From Pleurotus djamor (taxonomy: Eukaryota; Basidiomycota; Agaricomycetes; Agaricales; Pleurotaceae): DNA of 64,000 nucleotides. The position numbers were made by a program, and so were the translations under genes. Of the stretch, positions 47,362 to 60,508 are shown piece by piece. The notes beneath the pieces were generated by a model. The model saw only the letters and a program-made list of their open reading frames with translations. It searched no databases and was not told the DNA's origin. The number at the start of each line of letters is the position of its first letter. The stretch's first letter is position 1. The stretch covers positions 52,971-116,970 of the forward strand of contig JAPEVF010000087.1 of assembly GCA_029747585.1 (NCBI GenBank), given 5' to 3'.

Positions 47362-48515
47362 ACCTCATCTCTCTTTCCTCCAGATCATCATGATTGCCAC
47401 TCGACTTCGATACTCAACCCAAAGACACGGCGGCTCCCTGGCTACCGTCGAGGGCATCGTCGTCACCTTCTAGTGGCTTTTACATTGTGGCGGAAGGGTT
47501 TCATTGGTGCGTCTTTGAATGGATTCCTCGTCTAAGTTCCCTTTCATCTCGTCTTTGTTCATCATGGCGTGACACCTTCTTCGTGTGTCCGGGCAGGCTC
47601 TTCGTGAGCTTGCTCGATGCGCTGGGATTCTTCACCTTTCAATCCACAGCCTGCTGGCGACAAAAGCATCCAGACAGAATATGCTCAACGGGAGGGTTTC
47701 CTTTGTGTCACCCTGCGCTCTATCCTCAGGTACTGATGATGATCGATGAAAGTTTTGCCGAACCACAGCGTACACTGCAACTCTAAAAATGGACTCAAAC
47801 TACTTACCGGCCGACACACGATGATCGCGGCCAAGGCCTGTCATGGTCTTTATGGCTGGAAACACCGCCCACCAGCCGTATGCGGGATAAGCCATCCCGG
47901 TGCAAACTGACGCATCGTCGTCGAGCACGCCCCCCCTACCACTGACCAAAGATGCTCGCACGCATCGGTACCACGCACAGCCCATGTGGCTTGCGAGGAT
48001 GGTCAATGGCGCCTGAACACTGCCAGGCCAAAGCATGCCGCTATATATGACGAAGCAACGTCATCGGGGGGTCATACTTACATACTTGAACGCCAATATG
48101 CGCTCAACGTATACGCGTACCACTGTCCACGACGACAAACATCGACTGGGACAAACACCTTCTAATGATCAACGCCGATGTTTGGGGACCTCGCAGAAGC
48201 ACTCCACGGCGATAGGATAGCGAGCTTGGTAGGACTGGCTTCGTGGTGGTGGGAGGTAGATCAGAGGTGATTGGCCTGTTGGTCGATTGCTTTTGATTGT
48301 ATCTTTTCACCTTGGGCTACGTGCCCTCCGTTTGCCTCACTCCTCCTCGCATCGACGCAGCGTTCCTCCGTTCTAGGATAACCCGTTGTCGAAGACGTGT
48401 AGAACTCCTTTCATGGTGAAGGGACTTGACAAGGGATTGATGGAGTTCGTTGACTTTCGCGCTGGTGTAACCCTTTCACAAGCCACGTTGTGACCTAATT
48501 TTTTCCATCCCCTTC
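47362..48515. repeat. Diverged direct repeat, copy B
   Basis: Same orientation and order of blocks as 38215-39440: the TCCTCCAGATCATCATGATTGCCACTC block, the CATCTCGTCTTTGTTCATCATGG block, the ATGATCGCGGCC block, AGCACGCCCCCCC, the GCCTCACTCCTCCTC block and TAATTTTTTCCATCCCC. Point differences and small indels are frequent, so the duplication is old. Confidence 0.75.
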
Positions 48516-48970
48516 TCGTTTGTCGAGATCGTCGTACTATAATCATATCCTCTGTAGTCTCATTGAATACTGGAATGATTTCTTGTATTCAGCTCTCCCA
48601 CTGGTATCTGTACCTACCGATCAAACACAGTCGAGTCCACTTTACTTGTCGTTTGGTGTGCTGTGTCAGTGTAACCATTACCTCAACGATTTCGCATACG
48701 AGACTAAGCAAACGAGAGCATCAAGAAACATCAAAATGCAACTCAAACATCGGTGCACTCTACGGCACTTGCGCCTGCGTGCCTTTGCTGGGAACGACGC
48801 AGCGAACCATGAGGACTGGGTCGGATAGCCTGGCGACCAAGGTATGCGTAGGCTGAGGACTTGGATTAACCGATGTCAGGTAGTCAATTGTTGAACGTTG
48901 AAGTGGTACAAGTCTATTGAATACAGATTGGCCTTCGGATAGATACAACCCTGATATCCTCATAGGTAAT

Positions 48971-51476
48971 TTACTTGTTTCCTTTGATGATATCTGCTGC
49001 CTATATGACAAATGAACGATGTATCGGGAAACGAGACTTGGTCAACCTTACCTTCTCAGCGAGAGCATAGACCGTGGCCTGGATGTGGGAAGAAATCTGG
49101 ATAGGAAGCACCGACGCATCGACCTAGAAGCAAAAAGATCAGCCAGAAACGTGCCAAATATACGTGAACCATACGCACGATGCGGAGGTTCTCCGTCCCA
49201 TAGACGATCAAGTCAGGACCGACGACACCGTCGTCTTCCTTCGGAAGCATGGCAGCCGTGCCAAGTGGGTGGAACGTGCTCCCGACGGTCGCCCTCACAA
49301 ACGCCTTCAATCCATCCCTGTCACTAACTTGCTCTCCCGGAGCAATTTCCTTAGCAATGAACCCTTTGAGCGGTTCCGTCTTAATGAGCTTCCGAGCAAA
49401 TAGAAGCGCTTCCGCGATGATATCGACATCGACATCGTTCTCTAGCCAACGCGGATCGATGATAGGTGCTTGCTTCGGATCTTTGGAGGCAATGTGGACC
49501 GTACCCCGAGTGAGGGGGTGTAGGAGGATGATGGACATTGAGCAATAAGTTTTGCCTGGTTCAGGTGTAGGTACGGTCGTCGGGAAGAATCGATCAACTT
49601 GGGCCATCCTACGCCGCCATGTAAGACGTGAGTATGTTTCAAATATCAAGGGGGAAGAGACTTACTCGATCCATGAAACCTTATCATTGTTCACAGCCCA
49701 ATCTTTTTGGAGTTCGAACGTCTTGCGCATACCGGGTGTGGTTTCGGGTAGATGATCGATGTTGAGATTGTTGATGCGGGCCTTGAGCTCGGCGTGCTTG
49801 TCGGTCAACAAATGTCCAGGTAGGAAAGCAAACGACGTTGTTACGGTGGACAACATCCCTTTCTTGGCCTCTTTACTGGAAAGAAATCAAGGTTAGCATC
49901 ACGCCAAGGTAGGAGATAAAGGCCATCATTTACTAGAGTTCCAGTTCGGCGGCTAGGCGGGGTGGGTCGGACAAGATCTCAAAGGATGGAACGCCAGGGA
50001 CCAGCTCGGTCACGTAGGAGCAATTATAATGGTCTTGCAAGTTCCGCCCAACACCGACTGACTCGACAACAATGGGGATGTCGTGGGCTTTCAAGATATC
50101 CGGATCTCCGACACCTACGAAAGTTGAAGGACGATCACAATTGTACACTTGGAAGCGGCCACGTACCAGAGAGCTCGAGAAGTTGGGGAGTCTGGTATGT
50201 CCCAGCAGCCAAGATGACTTCTTTCGCCGCATTGATCACTTGGGTTTGGTCACCACGAAGAATTTCTACGCCAGTCGCTTTGACACAGGTGGTCCCTTTT
50301 GCAAAAAGGACACGAGTTGCCAAAGCGTTCAAGACCACTGTCAAGTTCTTGCGTTCACCTTTGACCGGATTGTAATAGCACTAACGGAATGGTATCAAGC
50401 AGTAAGTGATGCGAGCCCAGTGAAGGATTGGATTCAGGAAATGCCTTACCGAAACAGAGCTGCTGCGGGTGACTTGAGGATCTATCGCAAATGTATTGGT
50501 CCACACGCCAACGTTGTCACCGGAACTCTAGATGATAAATCAGCGGCTGGGAAGGGGGACAGTTACGGGCAACGTACACTATCCGGGTTGAGAGGAACGC
50601 CGTTGGCGATGGCAGCGTCCATCCATGGGTGGTTTGCAGGATTGACCTGGGTCGGTAGGGTCTTCTGAAGCGGACCTGAAGTCCCATGAACAGAGGGATC
50701 GATCGTCATTCGTAGTGCCTTGGCTTCTTCGGGGGTGTATGTAAACGTTTCGGACTACAATGAAGATAATGAGGACACGACCTCGAGAAAGACGTGCTTG
50801 AATTCACACCTTGCGTAGATAATGGAGGAAAGAGTCCCAATTCCATCCTTTGCAGCCTAACTTCTCAAAGTCTGATACGAATTCACCCCAACATAAGCTG
50901 GATGTTCGGAACGAAGAGATATTCATACGCACCATCATATTCCTTGCTTGTTGATCTACCCAATTGCATGAAATTAATCTGAGGGACAGGTGAGTTAGCG
51001 GCATAAGGGATTATGGTACGAAACTCTAAGCATGCTTACAGCCGAAGAGCCTCCAAGACCTTTTCCGCTGGAGGAGATGAGTAAGCGGAACGATACGCGT
51101 ATACAGTCACAACATACCGAGCTGAATAAATTGGTCGATTTCCGCAGTGCTCTTGCGGTACGGTCATAAACATCCAGTCCTTTTCCGGTTTGAAGAGGTT
51201 GTTAACAAGCAATCCTACGAACTTGCTGTTAGCGCTCTTGATCCATGAGCTCAGACACAGAGATCCTCACCTGGAACTGTCGTGTCCTCGTCGCCCGAGT
51301 AATCACCCCCCGCTTCAATGACGCAAACAGAGACATTCGGGTCCTCAGACAGCCTGGTAGCAACGACTAAACCGCAGAGGCCTCCACCAACAATCTAGTC
51401 AGGTCAAGGTGTCAGACTCGGACAACGATCTGCGAGCTCAGGTACATACCACGTAGTCAAAAGTATGTGAAGCCAT
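48971..51476 (-). CDS. GMC oxidoreductase (FAD-dependent), no visible signal peptide
   Basis: A multi-exon gene starting MASHTFDYV, then IVGGGLCGLVVATRLSEDP with the GxGxxG dinucleotide-binding motif and the following acidic residue (VIEAGGD). Later exons carry [27 protein letters not shown] (GMC signature 2), SVGVGRNLQDHYNCSYV and YCSMSIILLHPLTRGTVHI. The catalytic His is in STFHPLGTAAMLP and the second His in QISSHIQATVYALAE. The last exon reads AADIIKGNK-stop at 48971. The enzyme would oxidise an alcohol or sugar with FAD and make H2O2, as aryl-alcohol oxidases and glucose oxidases do. Unlike its neighbour it starts directly with the FAD domain, so it may be cytosolic or peroxisomal, unless a 5' exon was missed. 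Substrate unknown. Internal exon borders were only partly checked. Confidence 0.88.
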
Positions 51477-52128
51477 CCTAGGAGTCCAGTTCACGCGAAA
51501 GGAACGCTAGATACATGCTCTCAGCCTTTTCAGTCCAGTTAAGCCGTTCTGGCCATGGCCGAGAAGTTGATGTGATGCATCGGCAGAAGCAAGAATAAAA
51601 CAGCAAATGGGTCCAGTTTTGCACTGGGTCCGTTCCATCAACATTTCTGATACGAAAGCCTAAAAAAAAGGCGGTGTGCGATTTTCGTTCCCGGGTCCAC
51701 AAGCCATATTCGCTTCCTAAGTACCACAAGGGGACTCAACCGTCCAATGCCCTATGGTCAGTAGGGTGTACTGATAGGCCGGAGCTCCACTAAGTCTGAT
51801 AGGAAATGAGAAGTTCGCGAGGTAGTGAACACACAAAGTGACCCACTCTGAGATCTGAGTGCGAATTGGTGGTGGGTTTGAATTTTGAAATTGGTGTGGG
51901 GTACGAATTGGTGTGGGGTACGACTTCGTTCTGACAATTTGACCGTGGAAATCATAATTCTCACGGTCTAAGCAAATATATTGATCAATCTTGCAACGAG
52001 CGACGATGAATGAAAATTAGGTGACCGAAAGTTATTAGTCTTGGATAAATTAGGGTATCAAAGATTTTAAAAAGAGTGTGTTTGTAATGTACTCGTAGCA
52101 GCACGGTCATAAACGCGTTTCAGCCTCG
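51477..52128. other. Spacer between tandem GMC genes
   Basis: AT-rich sequence with no gene seen. A 14-bp segment (GGTGTGGGGTACGA) is repeated in tandem near 51892-51921. Confidence 0.5.
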
Positions 52129-55100
52129 TCAAGCAAGGGAAGTCGAGCCTTTTATCAGATCGGCCGCCTTGAACCAAAAGATGAGTTACGGTTGATGTGA
52201 ACAAGGCCAGATATTACTCACCCGTTCAGCCAGAGCGTATACCGTAGATTGGGTATGCGCTGCGAACAGCATCGGGAAAACACTGTAACCCAAGGGGTTA
52301 GTCAAATCATATGGCGAGCACAATCGGTTCCCACCTGGCATCAACGATTCTCAGATTAGATGTTCCATATACACGCAAGTTTGCATCAACAACGCCTCCA
52401 CACTCAAGGGGAGCCATCGCCGCAGTACCAATTCCGTGGAAAGATGTCTAGTAAACTGTAAATGCCTGCATTATCATATAACAAGTGGGTAAACTCACCG
52501 TCGCAGTTTGGCTTACAAACCTATGGTCATGGAAAGAACGCAAGTCAGCATCACTGATCATAATGACGGAGGGGCACACCCACGTTTTGAAATCGGCTGC
52601 GGACTGAACTTTACTTGAGGGTGTTGATGGACCTTCAATCAACTCGGCAAGCGGTGATGTTTGAGCAAGCCGCCGTGCTGCCTTCGTCGCTTCTTCTAGA
52701 ACTCTGGAATCTATAACGGGCAGATACGGCAATTCAGTTATATACATCTCAAGTTCGTCACGAAGGTTACTTACCAAAGTCGAAGTCGAAGTAATTCGGG
52801 TTGATGATGGGTGCGTCTTTGAAATTAGTCGTGTTGATGTGCTAAACGTGTTATCAGCAAAGAGGCCTCCATCATCAGCATCGTTCTATTTCTTACCGAC
52901 GAACCACGGCTCAAGGGGCGCTGCGAACCAAGGTTTCAGCCGGATCAGGCCAACCAAAGGAGACAAGAATCTTGCTTACGGAGTGGAAGGAAGATACCGA
53001 CATGTAACTTCGGTTAGCGAGTGGTGGAATAGTCACACCGTTACCTATAAACACAAGGATAAAGATTTTCATTGACGCCCGCGCGATAGGGTGGAACGGC
53101 AAACGTACCAGGGAAAAGAACTATTTCCATCTGCCCGACCTGGCCCTCATCGATTAACCGTCTCTGGATCCCATATTGAACCTTCTGGAAATACGTCAGG
53201 GACTTTGACTTTGCCGCGATTTCTTTGTCTAGAGCTTTGACGATGGAAGAAGCGGTTTCCTTGTCCAAGAGAGTTTGGAGGGGTTCGAAGGAGACGATGG
53301 CATTGGACGCCGAAAAGTATCCGTCATGCGTTTGCGCGCTAAATCAATCGACTAAGTCAACGCAGAGGACACGATCATGAGGAGAGGGGCGTGTGCTTAC
53401 TATTGTTGTTGAGCCTCTTGCATTTTCGATGGGTCATTGCGGAATTGATCTGGAAGTTTGGTATTTCAGAGGGCGGCGGACATGATATAGCCTAAGAAAA
53501 GAACAGACCATAGGTTGCAACGCCGTTCGACTGCTCCTTGAGGAGGAAGTCCGAGTTGACGAGCAAGTGATCCTAGGCGTCGGTCCGAATCAGCAGAGCC
53601 TGGCTGAGATATTCCGAGTCTACGAACCTGGAGATTCTCGCCCACCGAAGGGAGATCCACGAGGACGGGGATCTTGAGCGATTTCAACAGCGCTGAGTTA
53701 CCTATCCCCGAAAGCTCCAATAGTTGAGGGGTTTTGAAAGCACCTAACAAACAACAACGCTCAGAAATGGTAATCTAGGGTTACATGATACCATGAATTG
53801 ACTCACCAGCAGATAGAATGAGTTCTCGGGTGGGTTTTACGGTGAACGACGCGCCATTGGCTTGGAAGGTGCAGCCTAAAGCTTGTTGAACCTTTCCTGA
53901 CTTGGCAAAGTTGATCCGAGAAACCTAGAGGGAGCACAAGGGTTAGATCACTGTGCATCTTACAAAACCGAAGCTCGAAACTTACTTCAGCGCCGGTCAA
54001 GATCTTCAGGGTGCCGCTGTGAGTGGTGGCGTTGATGTAAGAAACCGCGTAGGCGCGCTTGCCCGTGGCTGTGTCAACGGAACGGGACGTTTGGAACACC
54101 CCTGTGGCGTTACCAGAATCCTTTCAAGTTCAACCAACGTCAATTTCAGCTCCCAAAATCGATAGAGCAAGTCCACGTACGGGATTTGCGTTCGCCTTTG
54201 AACCAAGATTCTGCATTGCCTGCGCAAATGGGGCGAAGAGACCGCTGAGGAAATCATTCTTGGTATTGTAACTGATTTGCAGAGGCCCAGCTTTGCCTTG
54301 GAATTTCGTGAAGGTCCCAGGTGCTTCTGACGCCCCAGGGAATATGCCAGAGTCACCATCACTTTGTGTTGCTGATTTCTTGAAGTACGGCAGGAAATTG
54401 TCCCAGTTCCAGCCCGTGTTCCCCAGCTCTTCCCATGTATCGTACTCGGGTTTCGAGCCACGGCCGTATATCAAGAAGTTCAGAGCGCTCGAACCTCCGA
54501 GCACTTTTCCTCTACGAACGAACATATCAGGATCACAACTCGGATCGAAACCAAAGCAAGTCTTACCTGTTTGCTGGGATCGGTCGGTTGTTAAGCTTGG
54601 GCTGTGGAGTCGTAAGGAATCCCCAATCAAACGTCGTGTTTCCCAATGTCCCCCCGACGAATACTACTCTTGGATGTTAGGTGTGTGGATGTGGCGCTTA
54701 AAGGGATGAAACCTCACGCGGAACGTCAATCAAAGGTTCATCTGGATGGAAGGTACCCGCTTCAATCACCCCAACGTCATGCGATTCAGCAAGTCTAGCA
54801 TGTCAACGACGCATCAGCACCCTTCAAAGTTAAATGCTAAAATCGGGCTCGACCTTGTCGCAAGTGTCAAACCAGCGGTTCCACCGCCTGTGAATATGGT
54901 GAGTTGACTTATTCCTGCCAAATGGGCTGGTCCATACCTATTATGATAAAGTCATAGGTGTCCTTGACGAATTCGTTTGGATCTGATATGAGGACTGTAC
55001 GAAAAAAGAAGTCACTTGTGAGAAATCTGGCAGCCCCATTTCGATATAGCGTTCTATTCAAACTAACCTTGGGCTGATCCAGCCTTGATGAACCCTAGTG

Positions 55101-55134
55101 CGGAAAGGAGACAAGCGACTGCTACAGGATACAT
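52129..55134 (-). CDS. Secreted GMC oxidoreductase, aryl-alcohol-oxidase-like
   Basis: Starts with a signal peptide ([22 protein letters not shown]), then [19 protein letters not shown] (FAD-binding GxGxxG) and [13 protein letters not shown]. Further blocks: [32 protein letters not shown] (GMC signature 1), [31 protein letters not shown] and [19 protein letters not shown] (signature 2), [26 protein letters not shown] with the active-site His, and [14 protein letters not shown] with the second His. It ends [16 protein letters not shown] at 52129. Many short exons. The usual HPxGTAAM reads FHGIGTAAM. In white-rot fungi such secreted enzymes supply H2O2 to peroxidases during wood decay. It is a tandem, same-strand relative of the previous gene, but clearly diverged. 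Confidence 0.92.
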
Positions 55135-55855
55135 CGTAAGAGATGAACGAACAATGGTTCTTCCTTCTCTCAACCTTCCCCGAACTTATACGTGAGTAAG
55201 CTTCCAGGGCCGTGGGCTAGAGTGATCTGTATAAGGGGTATCGGTCCCCGAACTTGGTTTGGCGTGCGTTACTACGCCCCCCATCATGCTCATGTCACCC
55301 ACGGCAATGGAGTTGTGGGTGAATACGAGTGGCGATTCCTGGCAAGCTCGCGTGCGTCTCCTGATCTAACCAAGGTACACAACCCTGCCGACAAACGTGC
55401 TAAGCGTCGGCTGCTGGAGCCAAGGAACGGATTCAGATTGTCCAATCTCCTTTTGCTACCGCTAAGTTTAGCTTTTGATGCAGATGCTGATGCGTTCTCA
55501 GGATGCCTCTCCACATGGAACACCGTGTCAACGTTCATACAAAGTTCGTCTTTTCTCACCAACAATAATATGGGAAGCCGTCTGATGTGGATGATTTCTA
55601 CAGAACACACGNAAAAAAGCTTACTGACTGATGGTCTGGTTCTCATCTCCAGAGTCGGCAGATCGTCCGTGGATCATTGTATCGAATGGCTTGCAAATTT
55701 TGGGTCCGATGAGTGGGATTTTGATCCATGATGCATTGATGGATCACAGCTTTCTCAGCGCACGGGGCACGCGGAGACCGTATAAGTAGTTGTTCACCGA
55801 AAAGGCTACACCACTCTCTACGTGTCCTTCGCGTGCTCTCTCTCAAGGACTGAAA
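55135..55855. other. Divergent promoter region
   Basis: About 0.7 kb between the divergent GMC oxidoreductase and DUF6534-like genes. A frame at 55192-55731 (+) is open but lacks any motif and contains an N at 55612. Confidence 0.45.
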
Positions 55856-57605
55856 ATGGCGGTTTTCGAAGGGTTAGACTTCAACGTTCTGTGAGTCTCG
55901 TTTATTTGCTACCATGATGGATATCGGCTAATACTCTGTTGCTATGAAGGATTGGCCCTTTGGTATGTGAATGATTTGGTGGCGTGGACCAACAATGACC
56001 GACCCCGTTTCACTAGTTCATCGGAATCATTCTCAATTGGTTCCTTTTGGGAATTTTGGTGATCCAGTTCTGTAAGTTGTGTGTTCAGACCAGCGATCGT
56101 GAATCGTAGCAATGACCACCGACTCTAGACAACTACTTTAAGGACGGGTACAATGACAACATCGTCATCAAACTCATGGGTAAGATCACATTCTGCATTC
56201 CTTCGTACAGTAGGCTGAACGGTCTTCCAACAGTCGTCGTCGTCATGATCCTCGATACGCTTCAAACTGTCTTTACTACACATTTATGCTGGGCGCTGCT
56301 GGTGGAAAGCTGGGGACACCCNGGAAGCCGTGTTTTCTCCTCCTTGGTCGGCTGCTACTTTGCCCATTATGAGTGGCCTTAGTGAGTCTTACATGCCATT
56401 CCTCTTGAAGCGACTGACATTTTACAAAGTATCCGGCATCGTTCAATTCTTCTTTGCGTGGTAAGAATAATCTTCGCGTACGCACACTGTCGAACTCTTT
56501 TCGAATGAGTACTGTTTCTAGGAGGATCTTGCGCTTGAAGAGCAACTGGATTACCCGAGGGATTGTTGCGCTGATCTGCCTGGTAGGGAGCCCTCTAAAC
56601 CCCATGTCGATCCCTGACTCAGCTACCCCATCCCAGGTCGCCCTCATGCAAGCGATCGCCGCTATCGTCGGCTCCGTGAAGGTAACTCCCTCCTCTTCGC
56701 ATCGGCCCAATCGGACTGACTGATATCAATCCTCCCACTTAGGTTGCCATTTCTGGAAACCTCGCTAGTCCCTCCGAGTTATTTTCATACTTCACCGTAA
56801 GTCGCTTCACACCCGCCTCAGTCAACTCTCATTCAAACCCCATTGTAACTTCGTAGATTTGGCTGGTTGGAAGCTTTGTGGATGATTTCATCATCGCAAT
56901 CACCATGTACACAATTGTAAGTTCATCCTGTAGTGCTTCAATCGGAGAGGCTCAAGTGTCATCAATGCAGCTGGCTTTCGCCGTTCGTAGCACAATATCA
57001 AAGGAAACAGGCTCCCATGTTCAACGAATAATGTACCTCACTGTGCAAACGGGTGCCATCACGGCAGCCGCCGCGCTTGTGGAACTGATTCTCTTCTTAC
57101 ACTTCAAAAACAACAATCTTCACAACGTTCCGTAAGTCTTCTTAAGAATTTACCCTCTCCTACACACTTGCCAACACTATCTTCTCAGCGCGTTACTCTT
57201 GGGCAAATTGTACGATCACCCCTCTCCCCTGTATCTCCTTATTCCCCTGACTGACTTGAACGCAGGTACTCGAACGTCATGCTTGCCTCGCTCAACTCTC
57301 GTCGCTCCACCTCAGGGACTTCAACATCGGAAAACAGCAACAGCTTCTCTTTGGGCAACATTCGAAGTCGTCGGACCGCAGCTCTCGGTGTTGACTCCAC
57401 TCGATCGAATGCCCATGGGATAATGACAACCACAGAGCAAGCTATCGTCTACAGTCCGGGAACATACGCCGATATGAAGTATGGTGCCACCCAGGTCAGT
57501 TCTTCCGTAGGTTTCATTACTGTCTTGGATGTTCAAAAGCTGATATCTGCTCGCCAGGAGGACGACTACACTCGTTCTTCGGATAAGACTACCGCGATCG
57601 TTTGA
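55856..57605 (+). CDS. DUF6534-like seven-TM protein
   Basis: The start MAVFEGLDFNVLIGPLFIGI comes from joined short exons (55856-55891 with a GTGAGT donor, then GATTGGCCCTTTG, then TTCATCGGA...). Next blocks are NWFLLGILVIQFYNYFKDGY, MVVVVMILDTLQTVFTTHLC, VSGIVQFFFAWRILRL, FTIWLVGSFVDDFIIAITMYT, TGAITAAAALVELILFLHF and YSNVMLASLNSRRST, the DUF6534 order ending in the conserved N-x-x-LASLN-x-R motif. A Ser/Thr-rich cytosolic tail follows with a stop at 57603. One N lies at 56322 within a coding stretch. It is the second clear DUF6534 gene in the window and is not close in sequence to the one at 10.9-12.9 kb. Function unknown. Confidence 0.82.
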
Positions 57606-58266
57606 CGGAACCTATCAAAGCTGGATAGATAATTTATTTGGGTTCCTATGGGCTTCTTGGTTCTAGTGTACATGTTTCCTGTGCTATTTACGATGGTCAA
57701 TGTATGTAGCTCCTAAGCAACAAAGCGGATGTGAATCTCAGACTGATGACCGTCAGCGGTCAATTTTTCACCGTTGCAAGTCCGATCGCCGATTCCTCAG
57801 TTGTACGCTTGAACGTCCGGAGTGTTCTCATGTGCGTGTCTCTTGGAAGATCAGCAGCACGAGGCTCACAGTTTCGGGGAAAAATTCATACCTCCGAGTT
57901 CGTCATGAGTCCCGATGCGATCAAGGTGGAACTGATGGAAAACTGTAAACCCCGCATCAAGTGCGATACTGTTGCTTAACCCTACTGGGACTTGGCCCGG
58001 GGCTCCAGAATCTTGGGTGTGGCTTTGACACAATTTATCATCTACAATTCGGCACCGCGCGACTGGCGAAACTCAGGAACGGTAGAGGTGACCTTAGCTG
58101 CACAAGGTATACGGCCATGGATGTACCAGGTACATTCTAACAGGTTACGATATCTCGTTTGCCGGAGCGGGGTCCCAGTGCGATCGAAAAAGGTGTGACG
58201 TGATCACTGATACGAAAGATCATGGTAATTCGAAGTGTGAACATAGAGTACCGACTGCTCCCATGA
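57606..58266. other. Intergenic region, no supported gene
   Basis: Contains the convergent 3' ends of the DUF6534-like gene and the P450. Open frames here show no motifs. Confidence 0.45.
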
Positions 58267-60508
58267 CTACTCCTCTGCTGCCACACGTTTGAATGATAAG
58301 GTTGCGCTGGGATTGACATGACATCTCCAGCCGCGGCATTCATCAACTGGGCGAGAAGCATCTTGAAGCTTGACATCAAAGTGAAGTATGATGTACGCAA
58401 GGATTGTCTTCATCTGTAACGCGGCGAAGAACCTAAGCGATAATCATAGCGCACCATGCATCAGGTTAGGCGTTCAGGAACGGGAGAGAGGCAGAAGGGG
58501 AAGAGAAGGGAGGGGATAGAACGTACCTCCCCGGACATGCGTGTCTGCCATGACCCCAAGTTAGGAACTCCTGTGATGGAACGGCTAATTGGAGATTGGG
58601 AGGGGTATCGAGGTGTTTATTCTTGGATTCGGATGACACAAAGCGGAAACCGTCAAAAGTTGCAGCGTCCGCATAACCGCTGTACTCTGTTGGACAAGGT
58701 GTCGTTTAGGATGAAGAAAACGAATGATTGAGATGCGAGGGGCGAGCCGGCTAACCTTCGTCGCGATGTATCTGCTTCACGGGAACAGCGGCGAGCGTGC
58801 CATACGGCAACACAGTTCCATCAGAGAAACGGAAGCCTTCGGGGTTGATAACCTTTCGAACCATGGTGACTAGATATCAAAGTGCGTGTGTCAGGACGTT
58901 TTGTCAGCATGGGCATGTAATAGAAAGCGCGCTTACGGGCTAAACTGCTATTCAAGCGAAGTGTTTCCCGAAGAAAACTGTCCACATGAACCATCTTGTC
59001 GATCGCTTCTTTGGTCCAGCCAAAGGTGCGCACGGTGTGCTGGACTTCATCACGCAACTTCTGCATGTGCTGAGGATAAGCGGCTATGTTGAATAAAGCC
59101 TGCGTGAGGTTCTACATCAAAACGTTCGGTTAGTGAGCTTCTCGCTTAGGGTACGCGTAGAGATGCTGATGGTACCTGCGATGTCGTATGAATCGAAGCG
59201 AAGTTGATCATGAGTATACGGAGGGTTAGGTATTCTGGATCTAACTGATAGGGTTCTTCAATCCCGTCCAACAACCAAGAGATCATGTCATTCTGGTGAG
59301 GCAATCAAATCAGAATCGAAGGGAAACAAAAGAAGGAGGTGACAGACAGGTCTACCGAACCGATCTTTGCCTAGTTCTTCGTCTTCGCGGATGCGTTGAG
59401 CGATAAGCGGAGTTAGGTGTTTCTGCGCTTTTGCATAGGCTGAAGGTAAGGGCGACACGCGCTGTCCGACGAAACTAACATGGGGTATGGAGGATTAACC
59501 TCTTAAGAGCAGATTAAGAAGGACAGATACGCACCGTTGTAAGAAGGAAGGAAGCCGGTTGATGATGCTGGCAGCTACCACCACGTTCCGTGCAAACTCG
59601 ATGTTGAGCGACATGTAATCTTCGTTCCAACCTTGAGGTATAAGGTGAGATGGATACGAGGACTCTGGTGAGCGTTCCTACAGAGGGGGTCTCCGACGAG
59701 TATTCTCCCGCTCACTCTGGAAACGATGCCGAGTACTGTCTGATGAGCAGGGACGGATTTCCAATCTGGGACCGTCCGAACCAGCGATTAGATATGGATA
59801 TGAAGTGTATCGGGCAAAGGTGAGAGCTCACCAAGCGCGTCCCCTACCGCCCTTTCAACCGTTGTAGATACTTCTTCGTGCAAATCGGAGAAGCGAACGC
59901 TCAGGTTTCTTGCCATCGTCGTAAGGAGGACCTTAACGTGAAAGCTGTTTGCCATGATGGTCGGTCCCATCGTATGCCGAATTTGGAGTTGCTGCGCCGA
60001 TGATGGGGTCAATGTCGACTTCAAGGTGATCATGAGGAGACAGCGTACATCGTCAATCGCCTCCGTGAAGGAGATATCGTCGTCACTCGCTCTCCATAGA
60101 TCACTCACGAGTCGGGGTGAGCAAACGACGACCATCCACTTGTCGGGTCGAGGCAATTTGAACATATATTTTCGGTTCTATGGATTTAATTGATGAGTAC
60201 ACCATCAGTTCTATCAGTGGAGCGATAGAACCTGCGAGTAGGCTTGCTGTAGCATGCTATACCCTTCTTGAGTTTCAAACCGGTAAGAAGTAAGATACGA
60301 CCAGATTCCGGATGGTCCCATTGTCGGGATGTGTTCTAGCTATGGTTTGTGGACATGATCGGCGAGAAGTACGATGTCCGTAGACCATATTCAGACTCAC
60401 AGCATATTTTCTCCGCAGGTGCCTACCCAGAAACGCGATAGCGAAGATGAGGCCAGTAGTAAAGACGATAACTCCTAGCATGTCGAGGGGGACCGAAGGA
60501 AGAAACAT
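58267..60508 (-). CDS. Cytochrome P450, GA4-desaturase/ent-kaurene-oxidase-like type
   Basis: The N-terminal anchor is MFLPSVPLDMLGVIVFTTGLIF. Middle exons carry FKLPRPDKWMVVVCSPRLVS, SGRILVGDP, PLIAQRIREDEEL and NDMISWLLDGIEEP. The I helix reads INFASIHTTS (the HTTS variant of this group instead of AGxDT). Then YPQHMQKLRDEV, ExxR in LRETLRL, RKVINPEGFRFSDGTVLPYG and a heme loop FLTWGHGRHACPGRFFA with the Cys ligand split by an intron just after PGR. The C-terminus (FKRVAAEE) ends at 58267. It is a membrane-bound monooxygenase. It lies beside an NRPS-like reductase gene transcribed the other way, so a joint pathway is possible. Several internal exon borders were not fully resolved. Confidence 0.88.

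Noticed and set aside
38215..48515. The two direct repeats as LTRs of one retrotransposon
   Set aside because: No gag/pol, primer-binding site or target duplication was seen; the interior holds ordinary spliced genes, and the copies are too diverged.
55192..55731. 179-codon ORF between the GMC and DUF6534 genes
   Set aside because: No motif, contains an N, and lies in a divergent promoter region.
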